A stretch of 64,000 nt of DNA from Capitella teleta (taxonomy: Eukaryota; Annelida; Polychaeta; Capitellidae), in assembly GCA_000328365.1 (NCBI GenBank), contig KB295062.1, forward strand, positions 651,521 to 715,520, written 5' to 3'. Made by a program: the position numbers and the translations under genes. Numbering within the stretch: position 1 is the first letter of the stretch; each line of letters begins with the position of its first letter. Shown here piece after piece: positions 24,560 to 36,436 of this stretch. The notes under the pieces were generated by a model. It was not told where the DNA came from. It made no database searches and worked only from the letters and a program-made list of their open reading frames with translations.

Positions 24560-27500
24560 TCCTTTTGTGTCGAATATGGATGATAAAATGAACGTGATCG
24601 CTCCATTGTGCCCCTTATAGCCACGGCAAAGGTCGTATCAAATGGCAACCTTTTTGTGGAAGCTAAGACCACGGTAGGTCTCGACGAGCTTCGAAACAAG
24701 ATAACCCCTCTCACAAGCGATCTCTTCGGAGAAGCGGCTTCATTGCGCCTGATAGACGACAGTAAGGCCAGGCCAAAACACGTCATCATCAGAAATGTTC
24801 CTGCCCACTATGACGCGGACACCATCCTGGAGGAGGCCCGGGTCGAATAGAGCAGCGCCTCGTCCGTCATTAACTTGACCAAACCAGGAAGCACCGCCAG
24901 AAGGAGGCCCATAAAGTTGAGCCTTGACGACAGCAATCAATTGGAGCGACTTCTCAACCATGGCTTGCGAATGGGATGGGAGAAATTCCCTGCTGAAGCT
25001 TGGCAGCGAAAACCAACCCAGCGTTTCCGATGTCAGCATTTTGGCCATGCAAGCACCACCTGTCGCTCAAAGCCCCGTTGTGTCAACTGCTCGACTGAGC
25101 ACCCCTGCACTACCCTTTGCTCAAGTGATACTCAATGTGCCAACTGCAAAGGCCAGCACAAGGCATCCAGCAAGTCCTGTCCATCCTACATCAAAGCCAA
25201 AGAAAGAGAACATGGACAGCCATAACATCTGGATAACGAACATTAGAGGCCTTGTATCCAACGTTGAATCTTTCCGCCTTGAAATCGAACACGCCCATCC
25301 ATACCTTGTTATAGTCACAGAAACATTCCCATCACAAGATGTACCTGACCAAGCGCTTCTCATACCAGGCTACTCATTTCTCCGCAGAGACCGCCGCACG
25401 CACGGAGGTGGTGCGGCACTCTATTATCGCTCTTCACTTCGCCTTCGACGTCTAACTAGCCTAGAGACACAGGATTATGAGGTCATATGGTTCCAAGCAA
25501 GCACGAGGGAGCATGACATTATCGGCTGTGCAGCATACTGGCCTCCTGGGTCAATAAATAATAATAATAAAATTTACTTGTATAGCGCTATAAAATCCAT
25601 TCCATGAATGTTCAGTTGCGCTGCATAGATGTAAAAAGATTGCACAAATGATAATAAAAGTTCATGGTAAAATTGAAGCACACATAAGGATAAAAAGTAA
25701 GGTAAAACATTGATAAAATAGCTCGGATAATAAAAGTTCATATAAAAAGCTCAGTTGCGCTGCATAGATGTAAAAAGATTGCACAAATGATAATGAAAGT
25801 TCATGGCAAAATTGAAGCACACATAGGGATAAAAAGTAAGGTAAAACATTGATAAAATAGCTCGGATGATAAAAGTTCATATTAAAAGTGAAGCAGACTA
25901 TTGCATTATAAAAACATATGTAAATAATTCAGTCTAATGGGTCAGACTTGGAGATTACACAACATCTGCAACATGCCTTAGATGAAGTGAGCATTGAGTT
26001 CAACACAATCGTCCTTCTCGGTGGAGACCTCAATGGTCACCACCCGCACCTCAGTGAATCCATCAGCACCAATACGGCCGGCCGCCTCCTCCAAAGATTT
26101 GCAACTGTGAACGCTCTCACCCAAGTAATTCAAGCCCCAACCCGAGTCACCGCCAACAGCTCCTCTTGTCTCGACATTCGTCTTACAAACATACCTGAGG
26201 AAATCAATTTCCTCGGTGTGTACCCTGGCATTGGCACATCTGACCACAGCGTTGCCTGTGTTGACCTAAAAACGACTTCTCTAATCACCCATACTGAAGA
26301 TAGTGCAATCATTCGACCCCGGCTCCACTTCAACACGCATAGCACTAACTGGAAAACCGTCAATGACCACTTTTCTAACATCAACAGGCATCACCGCTTT
26401 GCTGCATGCAACGTTGAAGAAGCCTGGATTCTATTTAAGGATGCATATGAAGAAGTACTCGGGAGACTCTCAAAGATATCCCGGCCGACTAGCCGGAGGA
26501 CCAACCATGAAAGACATCAGCACAATACTTTGAATCAAGAGCTGATCCGCCTAAGGGCAACCCAGCAGGCGGCCTGGCGCCTCCACAGTACAGCTCGCAC
26601 CCGAGAAACCAATCAGAGCCTAGTAACAGCCCATCAAGAATTCACACTAGCTTGTGCAAACCATATTCGCCGGAATTAACAATGAAGCAACTGTGAAGAC
26701 AATGACAAAGGCAAGCAACGCTTAGCAATGGCACAAGTACTGCAAGCAGTTGTACAGAGGCTCAGCTGTCAAAGAGGCCATTCCCATAATGACGGTTGGT
26801 ACTGAAAGCTACATCACTGCCAAAAACAAGGCAACAATCCTCAATCAGACCTTTATTGCCAAGTCCCGAGCCTCATCCCGACTCCGGTTCCCCAGTCTTA
26901 AGAAGAGAACAGATTCAACACTGGCGGATATCCTCTTCAATGAGTATCGTGTCAAGAAGATCTTGCAGGACCTCAATATCAACAAAGCCTCTGGTCCGGA
27001 TGGAATTCAACCGAGCACTTTGAAGAATTGCTCAGACAGTCTCTATGTCCCCCTGGCTATTCTCTTCACCAAGAGTTTCACAGAAGGAGTCGTTCTGGCA
27101 TAGTGGAAACGAAACTGCTGTTGTTCCCGTTTACAAGAATAAAGGCCAACGCACAGACCCTAACCAGTACCGGCCCATGTCCCTGACCTCCTGTGTAGGG
27201 AAGGTAATGGAAAAAATAATAAATGGTGCCCTTCTCCAACACCTGATGGGCAATGAACTAATCGTGGATAACCAGTTCGGCTTTCTACCTCATCATTCCA
27301 CAACCGACCAAATTGCTCTGCTTCTGCACGAGCTCCTTGCAGCGACAACAACCAAAAAATCTGTAGTTGCCTGCTTCCTAGATCTTGCAGCCGCATTCGA
27401 CTCCGTGCCACACCCAGCAATTCTACAAAAATTGCCTGCCTATGGCGTGCGTGGACAATTATTCCGCTGGATTGAATCGTACCTTAGCTTCCGCACCCAG

Positions 27501-28000
27501 TATGTTGCTGTCGATCAGTCCTCATCACCAATAGCGCAAGTCAGCTCAGGAGTGCCCCAGGGAAGCGTTATTGCCCCAACTCTATTTCTCCTCTTCATCA
27601 ATGACCTGTGTCACAGTCTTTCAGCAAATACTAGCCTCTCCCACCCTGACTGTCACCCCGAAGCACTCGTTTACGCAGATGACACGATGCTGTATCGCAC
27701 TGGGAAGGACCCAGCTCTCATCTGCCCAGCAATCGAGGAAGACCTGCGAATTGCAGCCAAATGGGCTGACATTTGGGGCATGCGCTTCAATGCAAGCAAA
27801 ACAGGGGCCATGTACATCTCCCGAACCACCGCCACTCCACCGCCCATTACATTTGCCGGCGCCACTCTCGAGTACAGCCATGAGCACCGTCACCTGGGAT
27901 TCATCCTAGACAGCGTCCTCAGCCTTCATGCCCATGTAAATGCGCTGACTCGGAAGGGAGCAACAGAGGTCTTTCTTCTTTCATGCTTGTTTTGATGCTT
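24560..28000 (+). mobile_element. Degraded two-ORF LINE (Jockey-like), interrupted by a retroposon
   Basis: First part: a gag-like ORF1, with VIIRNVPAHYDADTILEEAR, then three CCHC zinc-knuckle-like motifs (FRCQHFGHASTTCRS, CVNCSTEHPC, CANCKGQHKASSKSC) around 25047-25190. ORF2 begins near 25200: an APE-type endonuclease (WITNIRGLVSN, VTETF, later LLGGDLNGHHP and GTSDHSV), then reverse transcriptase (NKASGPDGIQP, YRPMSLTSCVGKVMEK, FLDLAAAFDSVPH, SSGVPQGSVIAPTLFLLFIN, VYADDTMLY, HLGFILD). Coding capacity is broken in several places: frame changes between ORF segments around 24.85 and 27.05 kb, and a 384-bp insertion in the endonuclease. The reverse transcriptase stops near 27995 before the usual C-terminus. 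Confidence 0.85.
25554..25937 (-). mobile_element. Short retroposon (SINE or truncated LINE) inserted in the LINE, with target-site duplication
   Basis: A 384-bp insertion is flanked by TGGGTCA on both sides (25547-25553 and 25938-25944). Its left end, read on the minus strand, is GCGCTATACAAGTAAATTTT followed by (ATT)n, a 3' tail style seen on several LINE/SINE families, so the element lies in minus orientation. Inside is an almost perfect tandem duplication with a 139-bp period (starts at 25615 and 25754). Confidence 0.75.
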
Positions 28001-28306
28001 ACAAAGCATCAAAACATCCCCGCCCCACAAAGCAGTCGGCAGCCTTTATCTCTCCTCTGTTTTAGCTGCGACCAAAGCGAAGCTGACTCCAAAGATCAAG
28101 GGACCGTGGATCTCAACTAAGGCATTGTTGTTCGTGTGCTTGTGATGACCTTTAAAGAATTGCCGACAAAAGACAGCTTGCATTCGAAGCTAGAGTTAAT
28201 TAAATAAATCCAGCCTTATAGATCTATTTATATATCATTTATTTCGTAACGAACCTGTCACAGAACTGTAGAGATGTAAGTTAAAAAAGAAAAAAGAAAA
28301 GAAAAG

Positions 28307-28346
<40 letters not shown>

Positions 28347-28358
28347 TATTACATTATT
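28000..28358. other. Junction region between the two LINEs, with poly(A) tract
   Basis: Holds a perfect 11-bp hairpin TTTTGATGCTT/AAGCATCAAAA (about 27992-28016) at the broken end of the upstream LINE, and an A-rich tract at 28285-28340. No coding sequence. Confidence 0.5.
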
Positions 28359-28583
28359 TCAAATATAAACAAATTTCGTACCTAAGAATTCGATGAGGGC
28401 CCCAACTTCATGTTGGTTAAGAGAACTGTACATGGCGCCATCGCGAACGGAACATAATTCGGCAATGGCCTGCCCAAATGAAACATGTTGATCATTACAG
28501 TGATCATCATCGTTAAAGAGAGTCCTGAGTTTCTCAATAGAAAGGTTCTCCAAATCAACAATACTAACATTAATGCTAGACAA
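28359..28583 (-). CDS. Hypothetical 74-codon exon-like frame
   Basis: A minus-strand frame starts MSSINVSIVDLENLSIEKL and contains AIAELCSVRDGAMYSSLNQ then HEVGALIEFLG. Balanced composition and the sequence TTAG|GTACG near its end suggest a genuine exon with a splice donor after FLG. The phrase 'LCxVRDG...EV..LIEFL' recalls short hypothetical proteins that often accompany transposons, but I cannot name a family. It sits between two LINEs and may belong to a mobile element or be a host remnant. Confidence 0.3.
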   Translation of the reverse strand: MSSINVSIVDLENLSIEKLRTLFNDDDHCNDQHVSFGQAIAELCSVRDGAMYSSLNQHEVGALIEFLGTKFVYI

Positions 28584-28849
28584 TAAAACTCTAAAATTCC
28601 CTGGTCTTAACTAAAACATAACATAATTTAACAATCGGATTCTGACTGTCCTTACATTTTACAATGAATGAAATAAAACGAGATAAAAGCTGATGTAATA
28701 CATTTGGTTTAGAGATAATGTGCGGAATCAAACAAGATCTGGTTCGTTGACTTGGTCGCCAGATTCTGTTGATGCATTTTTTCCATGAAATTGTTTTATA
28801 TGAGAATTCTCAAAACATCACAAAGGAGAGACATAGAAATGTGTACACT

Positions 28850-30500
28850 ATGCGTTAAACAAACAGAAAAGAATATTTGAATCACAATAAGAAAATTTAG
28901 ACAAAAGTACATTAGTTCTGCAAGTCAAATCATTTGCACCAAGTTTTAAATTCAAAGACTCTGAATCAGATCCGATATTTACACCCAATAATTTCGCGCT
29001 TGATTGTTTATTAATTACGTCTCCGTTAAGAGTAAGAGAACATACATAGTTAGGTAACAAAACCCTCTTACTAAGTACTAGATGCTCGCTTTTACTTGCA
29101 TTGAATAGCACATGAAACTCATTAGCAAAACGTTCGCATTCGTGGAGCATCTCTTCAGCGCTTGAAATCGAAGGAGCTAGTAAGGTCAGGTCATCAGCGT
29201 ACCGAAAGGCACCAGTAAAGGTATTATGGCCAATGTGACATCCTGTTTTGAGGGCTTTGAGTCGACACAACAGCTCATCAGCGTATAAGCAGAACAGAAG
29301 CGGAGACATGACTCCGCCCTGTTTCACGCCGTTTTGATAGCCAAAGCTAGCTGAGAATAAGCCGTTTCATTTGGCCGACATGCTTTTATGAGTATGACAT
29401 GAGTATAAACATATATCAAAAATACAAGAGCAAGCGGACACATATCTCGCTTAATTAACAGATCGAACAACTTTACAAAATTGACTCCATCAAATGCCTT
29501 GCTTGCATCGAGTAATAAAACATGACATACTGAACCCTTATTTACAAAGTGATGAATAACTTCATTCACAGCAAAAACACATTGTACAGTTGAGTGGTTT
29601 GGCTTAAACCCTAACTGAAGTGGATTGGACAGCAACTTATCGCTATGTTTCATAATAATTATGTTATCAATTATTTTACTCATTATATTGCTGATGGTAA
29701 TCGAGCGGTAATTATCAGATTTTTGAATTGACTTTTTCATATTTTTGGGGATATGTATGAGAGATGAATGCAGTAAATTGGTAGACAGAAACGAGTGGGA
29801 CATGAAAACTGATAAAAGTAAAGCGATATGTACATGAAGATTGCGCGGGGCATTTAAGTAATGGTCTGCTGATGGAGCCAAATCTCCACCTGATTTTCCT
29901 TTCATCAATTTCCGGATAGCCTTATTTAAATCATTGGCATTCAAACTATGATCACAATAACATAAACTGTTCTGACATCGAGTTACAACGCGGTCGGACA
30001 GTGTCGCGCGTAAATTGTCCATCTCACCAACATCATAGGGTACACAATTATATAATTCATCGTACTTATCACGGAAGCGTTCACAGATTTCTTCATCTCC
30101 CTGTATACCGTCCATGACTGAAGGGCTTGGTCGGTGATTATATGATTTCTTTTTGACCTCTTCCCAGGAATCACGAGAGCGACTCAGTGTCAAGGAATCT
30201 GCCATGCGCGCATTGCTCAGATTATCTTGGTTTTGCATGACTGTTCTCACAGCTGACTTGTAGTCACGTTTTGCTTGGCGCATCAAGTCAAATAACAGGC
30301 CATCGGGAGGTCGGCCGCTTTGCTCCCAAGTCCTGTGCCAGATAACAGACTTTTCTTCTTCGCCGGAGGGATGCATGCCTCGGGCAGCCACGCATGCTGC
30401 GGTAATGCTCACTGAGTAAAGTGCTATCGCTTCACGGTGCGAACAATGCTTCATGACAGCTTTAATATCAAAGCACGCAACAATAATATCAAAGATGTTT
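28850..30500 (-). mobile_element. LINE fragment, reverse transcriptase, minus strand
   Basis: The minus-strand frame 30454-29324 contains the pre-RT and fingers/palm region: LMKGKSGGDLAPSADHYLNA, LIHIPKNMKKSIQKSDNYR, QLGFKPNHSTVQCVFAVNE and LLLDASKAFDGVNFVKLFD. After a single-base frame change near 29330-29350 it continues as GYQNGVKQGGVMSPLLFCLY, FRYADDLTLLAPS and FNASKSEHLVLSK (to about 28848). The endonuclease at the 5' side and the C-terminus are missing. Family is uncertain; the KQGGVMSPLLFCLYADELL motif is typical of LINEs distinct from the two other clades in this window. Confidence 0.8.
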
Positions 30501-30578
30501 GTTTAGAGTGTTTATGCGAGAAACAGTATAAATCTAGCGACCAACAGTCTTCAGCATCATTAGTTCATCAGCATCAAT

Positions 30579-30924
30579 ATGGCTACAAAACGCAAGCTCG
30601 ACGTGAAGACACTTGAGACCTTTAGAGCTACAACAACCTTACGTGATTTTTATTTTTTTTCCAAGACTTCCAAGATAATAAATTATTTTCACCTTTTGAC
30701 ATTACTTTTTTTTCTATTAATATTTGTTAATTACTGTTTCAATCACAAAATCATAGCCTCTCATAGTTTATAAGTGCATAACTCATATCGTCAATCAAAA
30801 CGTCAGAACACGATTTGAAATCATAACGGTCATATCATAACGGCCTCGATCCGTTCGTCGAAGTATCCCTAAGTCGAAGTAATTGAGCTAACCCCACGAA
30901 CCTTGACACATCGAGGTTTTACTG
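30579..30924 (+). mobile_element. pogo/Tigger-like DNA transposon remnant
   Basis: A plus-strand frame begins MATKRKLDVKTLETFRA, like the N-terminal DNA-binding start of Tigger/pogo transposases, but stops after 64 codons. About 350 bp further the strand reads CATCGAGGTTTTACTG|TA. Its complement CAGTAAAACCTCGATG matches the usual Tigger terminal repeat, with a TA next to it. Left terminal repeat not found. A small, dead, possibly internally deleted copy. Confidence 0.5.
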
Positions 30925-30929
30925 TATTC

Positions 30930-32900
30930 AATTTCATTTGTCGAAGGAGCCATGGTAATAAGGTTATTTTTCAATGGGTGGAACCTCTTCCATAGAATAT
31001 ACAGCCTGTATAGGCCAAAAGACTGATTTGAAAGACAAGCTATTAAAATTCATCAGTCCGCGAATTAATAATAATGACTTTGCTTTGACAAATGATGTGG
31101 TGAAGTAGGTGCAATTAAGTTATATATTCAAACGGCATTGGCGAATGGCCTTCCAACGATCGATTTGCTAACGTTCATTCTGAGGAACGACGACGATTGG
31201 GACATCTTTTGAAGAACGTCGAAAGACTCGTTCGATGTCAACAGAATTTGTCTCCAAACGTGAACACAGAGGTTAATACAATGCAATGCCAAACAATGCC
31301 TCCTTCGGAATCTTCTTCGGAAGTTGCAAATTTCCATTGTTTGTACTGCTTTATAAAATAATTATTCTTGCGATTAGTATTTGTAAATTATTACCGTATG
31401 CTTTCCTCCCAGTAATGCAACAATGGGCCTCATTGAAAGCATTTTGACACCCATTGTCGATGTGCATGAGACCTTTTAGACTAAAGAGAATTTTAACAGC
31501 ATATGTCTCTTCCAGGGATCTTAACATTGTCCAAAAGAGTTCAGTTATACGTTTGGAAACAATTAATGATAAATGATTCAAGTTGCATATTTTGACACTA
31601 AGTTTAGCCATTCGTAACAAGTATTGACAAAGAAAGTTAACACTAGATCAACAATTATTTGAACACGTGGACTTAATTCGTATGCACTTTTTACTGTTTA
31701 ATGAAAAAAATAATAAAAAAATAAAAAAATACTGAGTTTTGACTACTGCAATAACTATTTTCCAAACTCTATACCCCTTATTTGAAATAGGGGTTATGAG
31801 GTTAGGAAAATACATATCGCTAGAAATGGAGCTGGTACCATTCTCTTTACACAATTAAGACATGCAACAAATTTTATAATGCCGTTATGAATTCATCAGT
31901 ATATTAATGGCCACTGTTTTTGCGTAATGAATATTTCAATGCTATAGCACATAATTGTATGCGGTTGATATTTGACATCCAATGATATTTGGCTGATTAC
32001 TTTGTATGTATGCATTTGGCCAATGGTATCTAATGTATGTGTGTGTGGATCCTGAAAACGAAGGTTTCCTGTTTTTATTCACATGTGCGTTATGACTTGT
32101 GCCGGAAGTTGTCGTCGATCGGATATATTAGGCTTACAACTGTCATCATCTTTGATACGTAATTTCGCAATAACCAAATACAACAATAGTTTTGGACAAA
32201 AAGCCTCAGTTATGGGTCAAATGACTTGATGAGAATCCCGCCTTTGAAATCTTTCAAAAGCATGCCCTCATTCGAATCGGAACAAATGATTCATTGAGAG
32301 GTGGATTTATTTTCCTCTTCTCGATGCGTGTTTCGTTCACCTAATCAACCGAATGAGACACTCCACCTGAGGCCAGAAGCAAGAGTTTCAATAGCCTCAC
32401 AATTACGCAGCTCGTCACGCGAACTTAACACCGATGAGGGTTCTAAGCCCCTCATTCGTTTATTGCCATTACTCCAATGCCGTCAGCCGGCGCACATGAC
32501 CAGTCAAGTGGAACATAGCAAACTTTGCAGCGTTGTTTGGGAGAGGCCTTCAACTGAAGAGGAATGCTACAGTGAAACCTGAATGGGAATACACTCACTT
32601 AACTGTACCACTAAGCACAATTCATCCTCAACCAAACATAGCCAATGCATTCCAATATATATGTCTATATATGTCTTTGCAAATGGTCATTATATTATGA
32701 ATTAAATGTAAGCCTTTGGTTTGAGGCATTAAAGCACGACGTTTAAGACATATGCATCCGAATGCACGCTTTTACCGGAGAGAAGGTATATTCATTCAAC
32801 CATCGCATTTATAGAGAGGAAAAAAATCCAGTTTGCATCAAAGTTGCATGCGCCCCCAAAGAGTGCACTTCGTAGCCGAGTACGTTACCAAATATCGAGA
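30930..32900. other. Intergenic between transposon island and PAN receptor gene
   Basis: No gene recognised. Short frames (31128-31337, 31351-31620, 31648-31854, 32301-32582) carry no motif. The last 200 bp are presumably the promoter and 5' UTR of the gene starting at 32925. Confidence 0.4.
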
Positions 32901-32924
32901 TCTTTTGGTGTGAAAGTGAACACA

Positions 32925-34685
32925 ATGGAACGTATAATACTTCTACTATTGGCAGTGGTGCCATCCATTATAGGTGGGTTTGTTTAGGGTTCAATATGAT
33001 GCAAATACAGGTCTGTGAATAACGAATGTTGTGAATATGTTATCATTCAATATTATAGAAATTATTTGTGGGCTCTTTGAATTAATTAGAACTAAATATT
33101 AGGGACTCTTCTTATGCTAAACGCCATCTGCATAATATCAGTGTAATAGCAATTAGTAGTATTAACACGACATTGGTTTGGAAATTCATCGTAACCTTTG
33201 TCTCCACAGCGTTTAAATGCAACTTGAGCGTTCAAGAATGGATTCCTTACTCTTCGAACGGTTATGTTGAAGAACAAGACATTGACTCATTCGCCAATAC
33301 TGACTTGGACGAGTGTAAACAGAAATGCATCGCTTCTGAAGAGTGTAATGCAATTGAGTACAACTCACAAGACCAGAAGTGTAGATTGTCCTCAGTCAGA
33401 GCTTCATCCGATGAAGTATTTATAGAGATTGCCAATTGGGTCACCTACAACATCAAGTGCACGCCACCCACCACCCCCGCCGTACCCACCACCCCCGCCA
33501 ACAGTCCTACCACAACCATCAGCCACGTTCCTACTACTCCAACAACCTCTCCCCCAATCAGTAAGTGACCATTATAAATTCATACTTCAATATGCTTAGA
33601 TGACTCACTTACTTTCACAGGTGAACTTTGTGGGAATACCGCAGTCAGTTGGTTCAAACTCCAAGGCAAAAAACTCATACTGATGGGTGGCCAACCACTC
33701 AGGAAAACTGTAAGAAGTGAATCCCTGTGCCGACAACGCTGTCTCGAGGAGTCATCATTCGAATGTAGATCGTTTAACTATGAAGAAAACTCGAAAGATT
33801 GCAATATATTCAGCACTCCCAATCCGGACGATTCCGATCAAATCAAGATCCAAGATGATGCAGACATGGCCCTCAGTATTCTCTCATGTGCTAGGGAAAT
33901 GGGTGAGTGCAGCAGCAAATTGGGAAGCAGTATTTCACGTGTTTGTTAATTATGCAGATCACTGCAAATCCAGTGAAACTGAAGCGTGGAGAAATATACA
34001 GAACTCTGCCAAAGAACAAAACCTCGAGTCCATCACGGTAGATGGTCTTAGTGATTTGCAGCAATGTCAAAGCTTCTGCAGCGAATGGACTTTCTTCCCT
34101 TGCTCGTCAGTTGAATTCATAAGTTCGTCAAAGATGTGCAAGCTATGGAAGACATCGGATGCTGTGGTGAGCACGAAGGCTCAGTCTGGAACAACCTTCA
34201 GTCAGCGTATTTGCAATCCTGCCTCAGCGGTGACAGAACGTGGGTCTGATTGCTGTATATTCAGACGTGAATTCATTTTGTCCTTTTGCCTTACAGAAGA
34301 GAGCACTTTGAATCTAGCCTGGAAGCCGGAATACATCGTTCTGCTCGGCATGGGTTGTGTGATCTTCGCTCTTTTGACCATCATTGTTGTCGTAATTGCC
34401 ACATCGCCCCGAAAATCGTAAGGCTGTTTCGAGTAGGTAGATGTCCATCATACACCTACGCTTTTATGTAACATTAACGGCATCGGTGACACAATGAGAT
34501 TGCCCAACTGGAATCAATGTGTCGAGTTTGTAAGCTATCAATAGCAGATAGACTGTATGAGCTTGAAAACTACCCTCGCTTAACAGTGCAAGTGGCTCTC
34601 GGGCATTGTTCTATGGTAATGATTATCTAATTTCAGGGCCAAATCCTCAGAAGTTGAAGATTCGGAAGGGAGCTTTCCATACTAA
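32925..34685 (+). CDS. Type I membrane protein with three PAN/apple domains and a TP-rich stalk
   Basis: Exons: 32925-32973, 33210-33560, 33621-33902, 33958-34239, 34297-34417, 34637-34685; 1134 nt, 377 aa, phases consistent. Signal peptide (MERIILLLLAVVPSIIG). PAN1 about 18-103 (DECKQKCIASEECNAIEYN), Thr/Pro-rich mucin-like stalk 104-133, PAN2 134-228 (SLCRQRCLEESSFECRSFNY), PAN3 229-321 (LQQCQSFCSEWTFFPCSSVE), transmembrane helix about 334-357 following WKPEY, and a 20-residue acidic, Ser-rich tail ending SEGSFPY. Each PAN domain is one exon with phase-1 borders, the classic exon-shuffling pattern. AATAAA at 35031. Likely a cell-surface adhesion or recognition receptor. No catalytic domain. 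Confidence 0.82.
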
Positions 34686-34689
34686 TCAA

Positions 34690-35760
34690 CACTGCGATTT
34701 GGCATGAATGTGTTTACTAGAAGAATGTGTGTTGAAAGTTTGTATATTTTGCCTTGTTATGTCATGTGTTAGACGAGGGTTTGACCCTAAAATCAGTTGT
34801 TTCTGTTCTTAATGGGAGCTTATAACAATGTTTTATTATATGCTTACATCTTACGGTAGGATTGTTCAGTTCCTACTCCAATGTACAAATTCTGTAATTT
34901 ATCAGTTTTGATATTTTTTAAGTGATTCAATGTTGAACTTAATTTTTCATCTTTATTCTCTTTGTTTTCTACGGGCACTTTTTGTCATTCTTATTGGATG
35001 TTGATTCGTTCAATATTGATTTTTGTGTGAAATAAACTGTATATTTTTATGAAATTGATTTCCTCGTCTCCAAAGCAGTTTCTACTCTCTCAAAGGATTG
35101 GGTGTATTTATGTTTTTTTTTGTTTTTTTTGTTTTTTTTTTCTTTTTTTTTTTTCACCAGAGGAGTATGGATAGGGGCTGTTGAAGTTGAGAGGGGGTTA
35201 TTTAATTATATCAGTTTTTATTCCTATGTATCCAAACGAGATTAATCAAATTATATCAGAAAGTGTTGAAGGTAATAGTTACACATACACCCTCACACAC
35301 AAAAAAAAAAAAGAAAAAACTAGAATTTTTGAAAAAGGTGACAAAAAGCATGACTCAGATGTGAACTGGAGCGTGGGGACGTTGGTTTCTACGTCGTAGG
35401 CGTTTGGAAACGAAATAAAAAATAGTTGTCTACTTCCTGATGCAGGGCGTTGCATGGCAAACCCTCTTCTCATTTTAATGTTTTGCGAAAAGTATAAAGA
35501 TTGTCATGTTATACAGTGATTGTATCTTGTGAGGCTGACATCTGATTGCATGAACTGCAATAGCATTAGACTTTTTATGGCAGCTCGAATTTGGTGGCGT
35601 ATCTCATCTATAAATACGCAGGTGGAGATGTCTCAAGAAGGGGCAATACGCAACTTTGTATATTGTTAGATGACATGCAATACACGAGGCATATAGAATA
35701 ACACTGATACGCTAATTACGACATGCAATCCGAGCACCCTCCTCCCTCAATTTTGTCAAG
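34690..35760. other. 3' UTR and intergenic
   Basis: 3' UTR of the PAN receptor to about 35055, then T-rich low-complexity sequence (35113-35153). Nothing else recognised. Confidence 0.4.
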
Positions 35761-36115
35761 TCTTATTTTCTTATTCTTATTCTTATTCTTATTCTTATTC
35801 TTATTCTTATTCTTATTCTTATTCTTACTATTCTTATTGTTATTCTTATTCTTATCATTCTTATTCTTATTATTCTTATTCTTCTCATTCTTATTCTTAT
35901 TATTCTTATTCTTCTCATTCTTATTCTTATTCTTATTCTTATCATTCTTATTATTCTTATTCTCATTTTTATTCTTATTCTTATTCTTATTCTTATTCTT
36001 ATTCTTATTCTTATTCTTCTCATTCCTATTCTCATTCTCATTCTTATTCTTATTCTTATTTTTATTTTTATTCTTATTCTTATTCTTATTCTTATTCTTA
36101 TTCTTATTCTTATTA
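35761..36115. repeat. Hexanucleotide satellite (TTATTC)n
   Basis: About 350 bp of TTATTC/TCATTC repeats with minor variants, open in several frames on both strands (giving FLFLFL or NKNKNK strings), which are artefacts of the repeat. It lies between the PAN receptor and the 58-aa membrane protein gene. Confidence 0.95.
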
Positions 36116-36436
36116 GCTCTCAAAGTACTTGCGTTGGCTGCACCAACGGATTCAACGGACAAGCTGAAATCCGCAAGAATTTATTGCAGATCTCACCGCG
36201 TGCCGAACTTTAAGAAAGCAGTGTAGCTAATATCCTAAAGGAGTCCTACTCTTTAAGAGATCACGCCCGAGCCACACGAAGTATACATTGGAAGCAGCCA
36301 TGCATGACAGAGAACTCAAATAACTCTGAGTTGAAGCGAATGAGTCTGCATGCATGCGTCAGAGGATACTATACTCAGTTATTCGTCAAGGCTTCGATGA
36401 CCATTCAGTGACGCCAGCATATAGCAAACACCAAAT

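Noticed and set aside
35716-36226. 148-167 codon frames rich in NK, FL or RI repeats
   Set aside because: Products of the TTATTC hexanucleotide array read in different frames.
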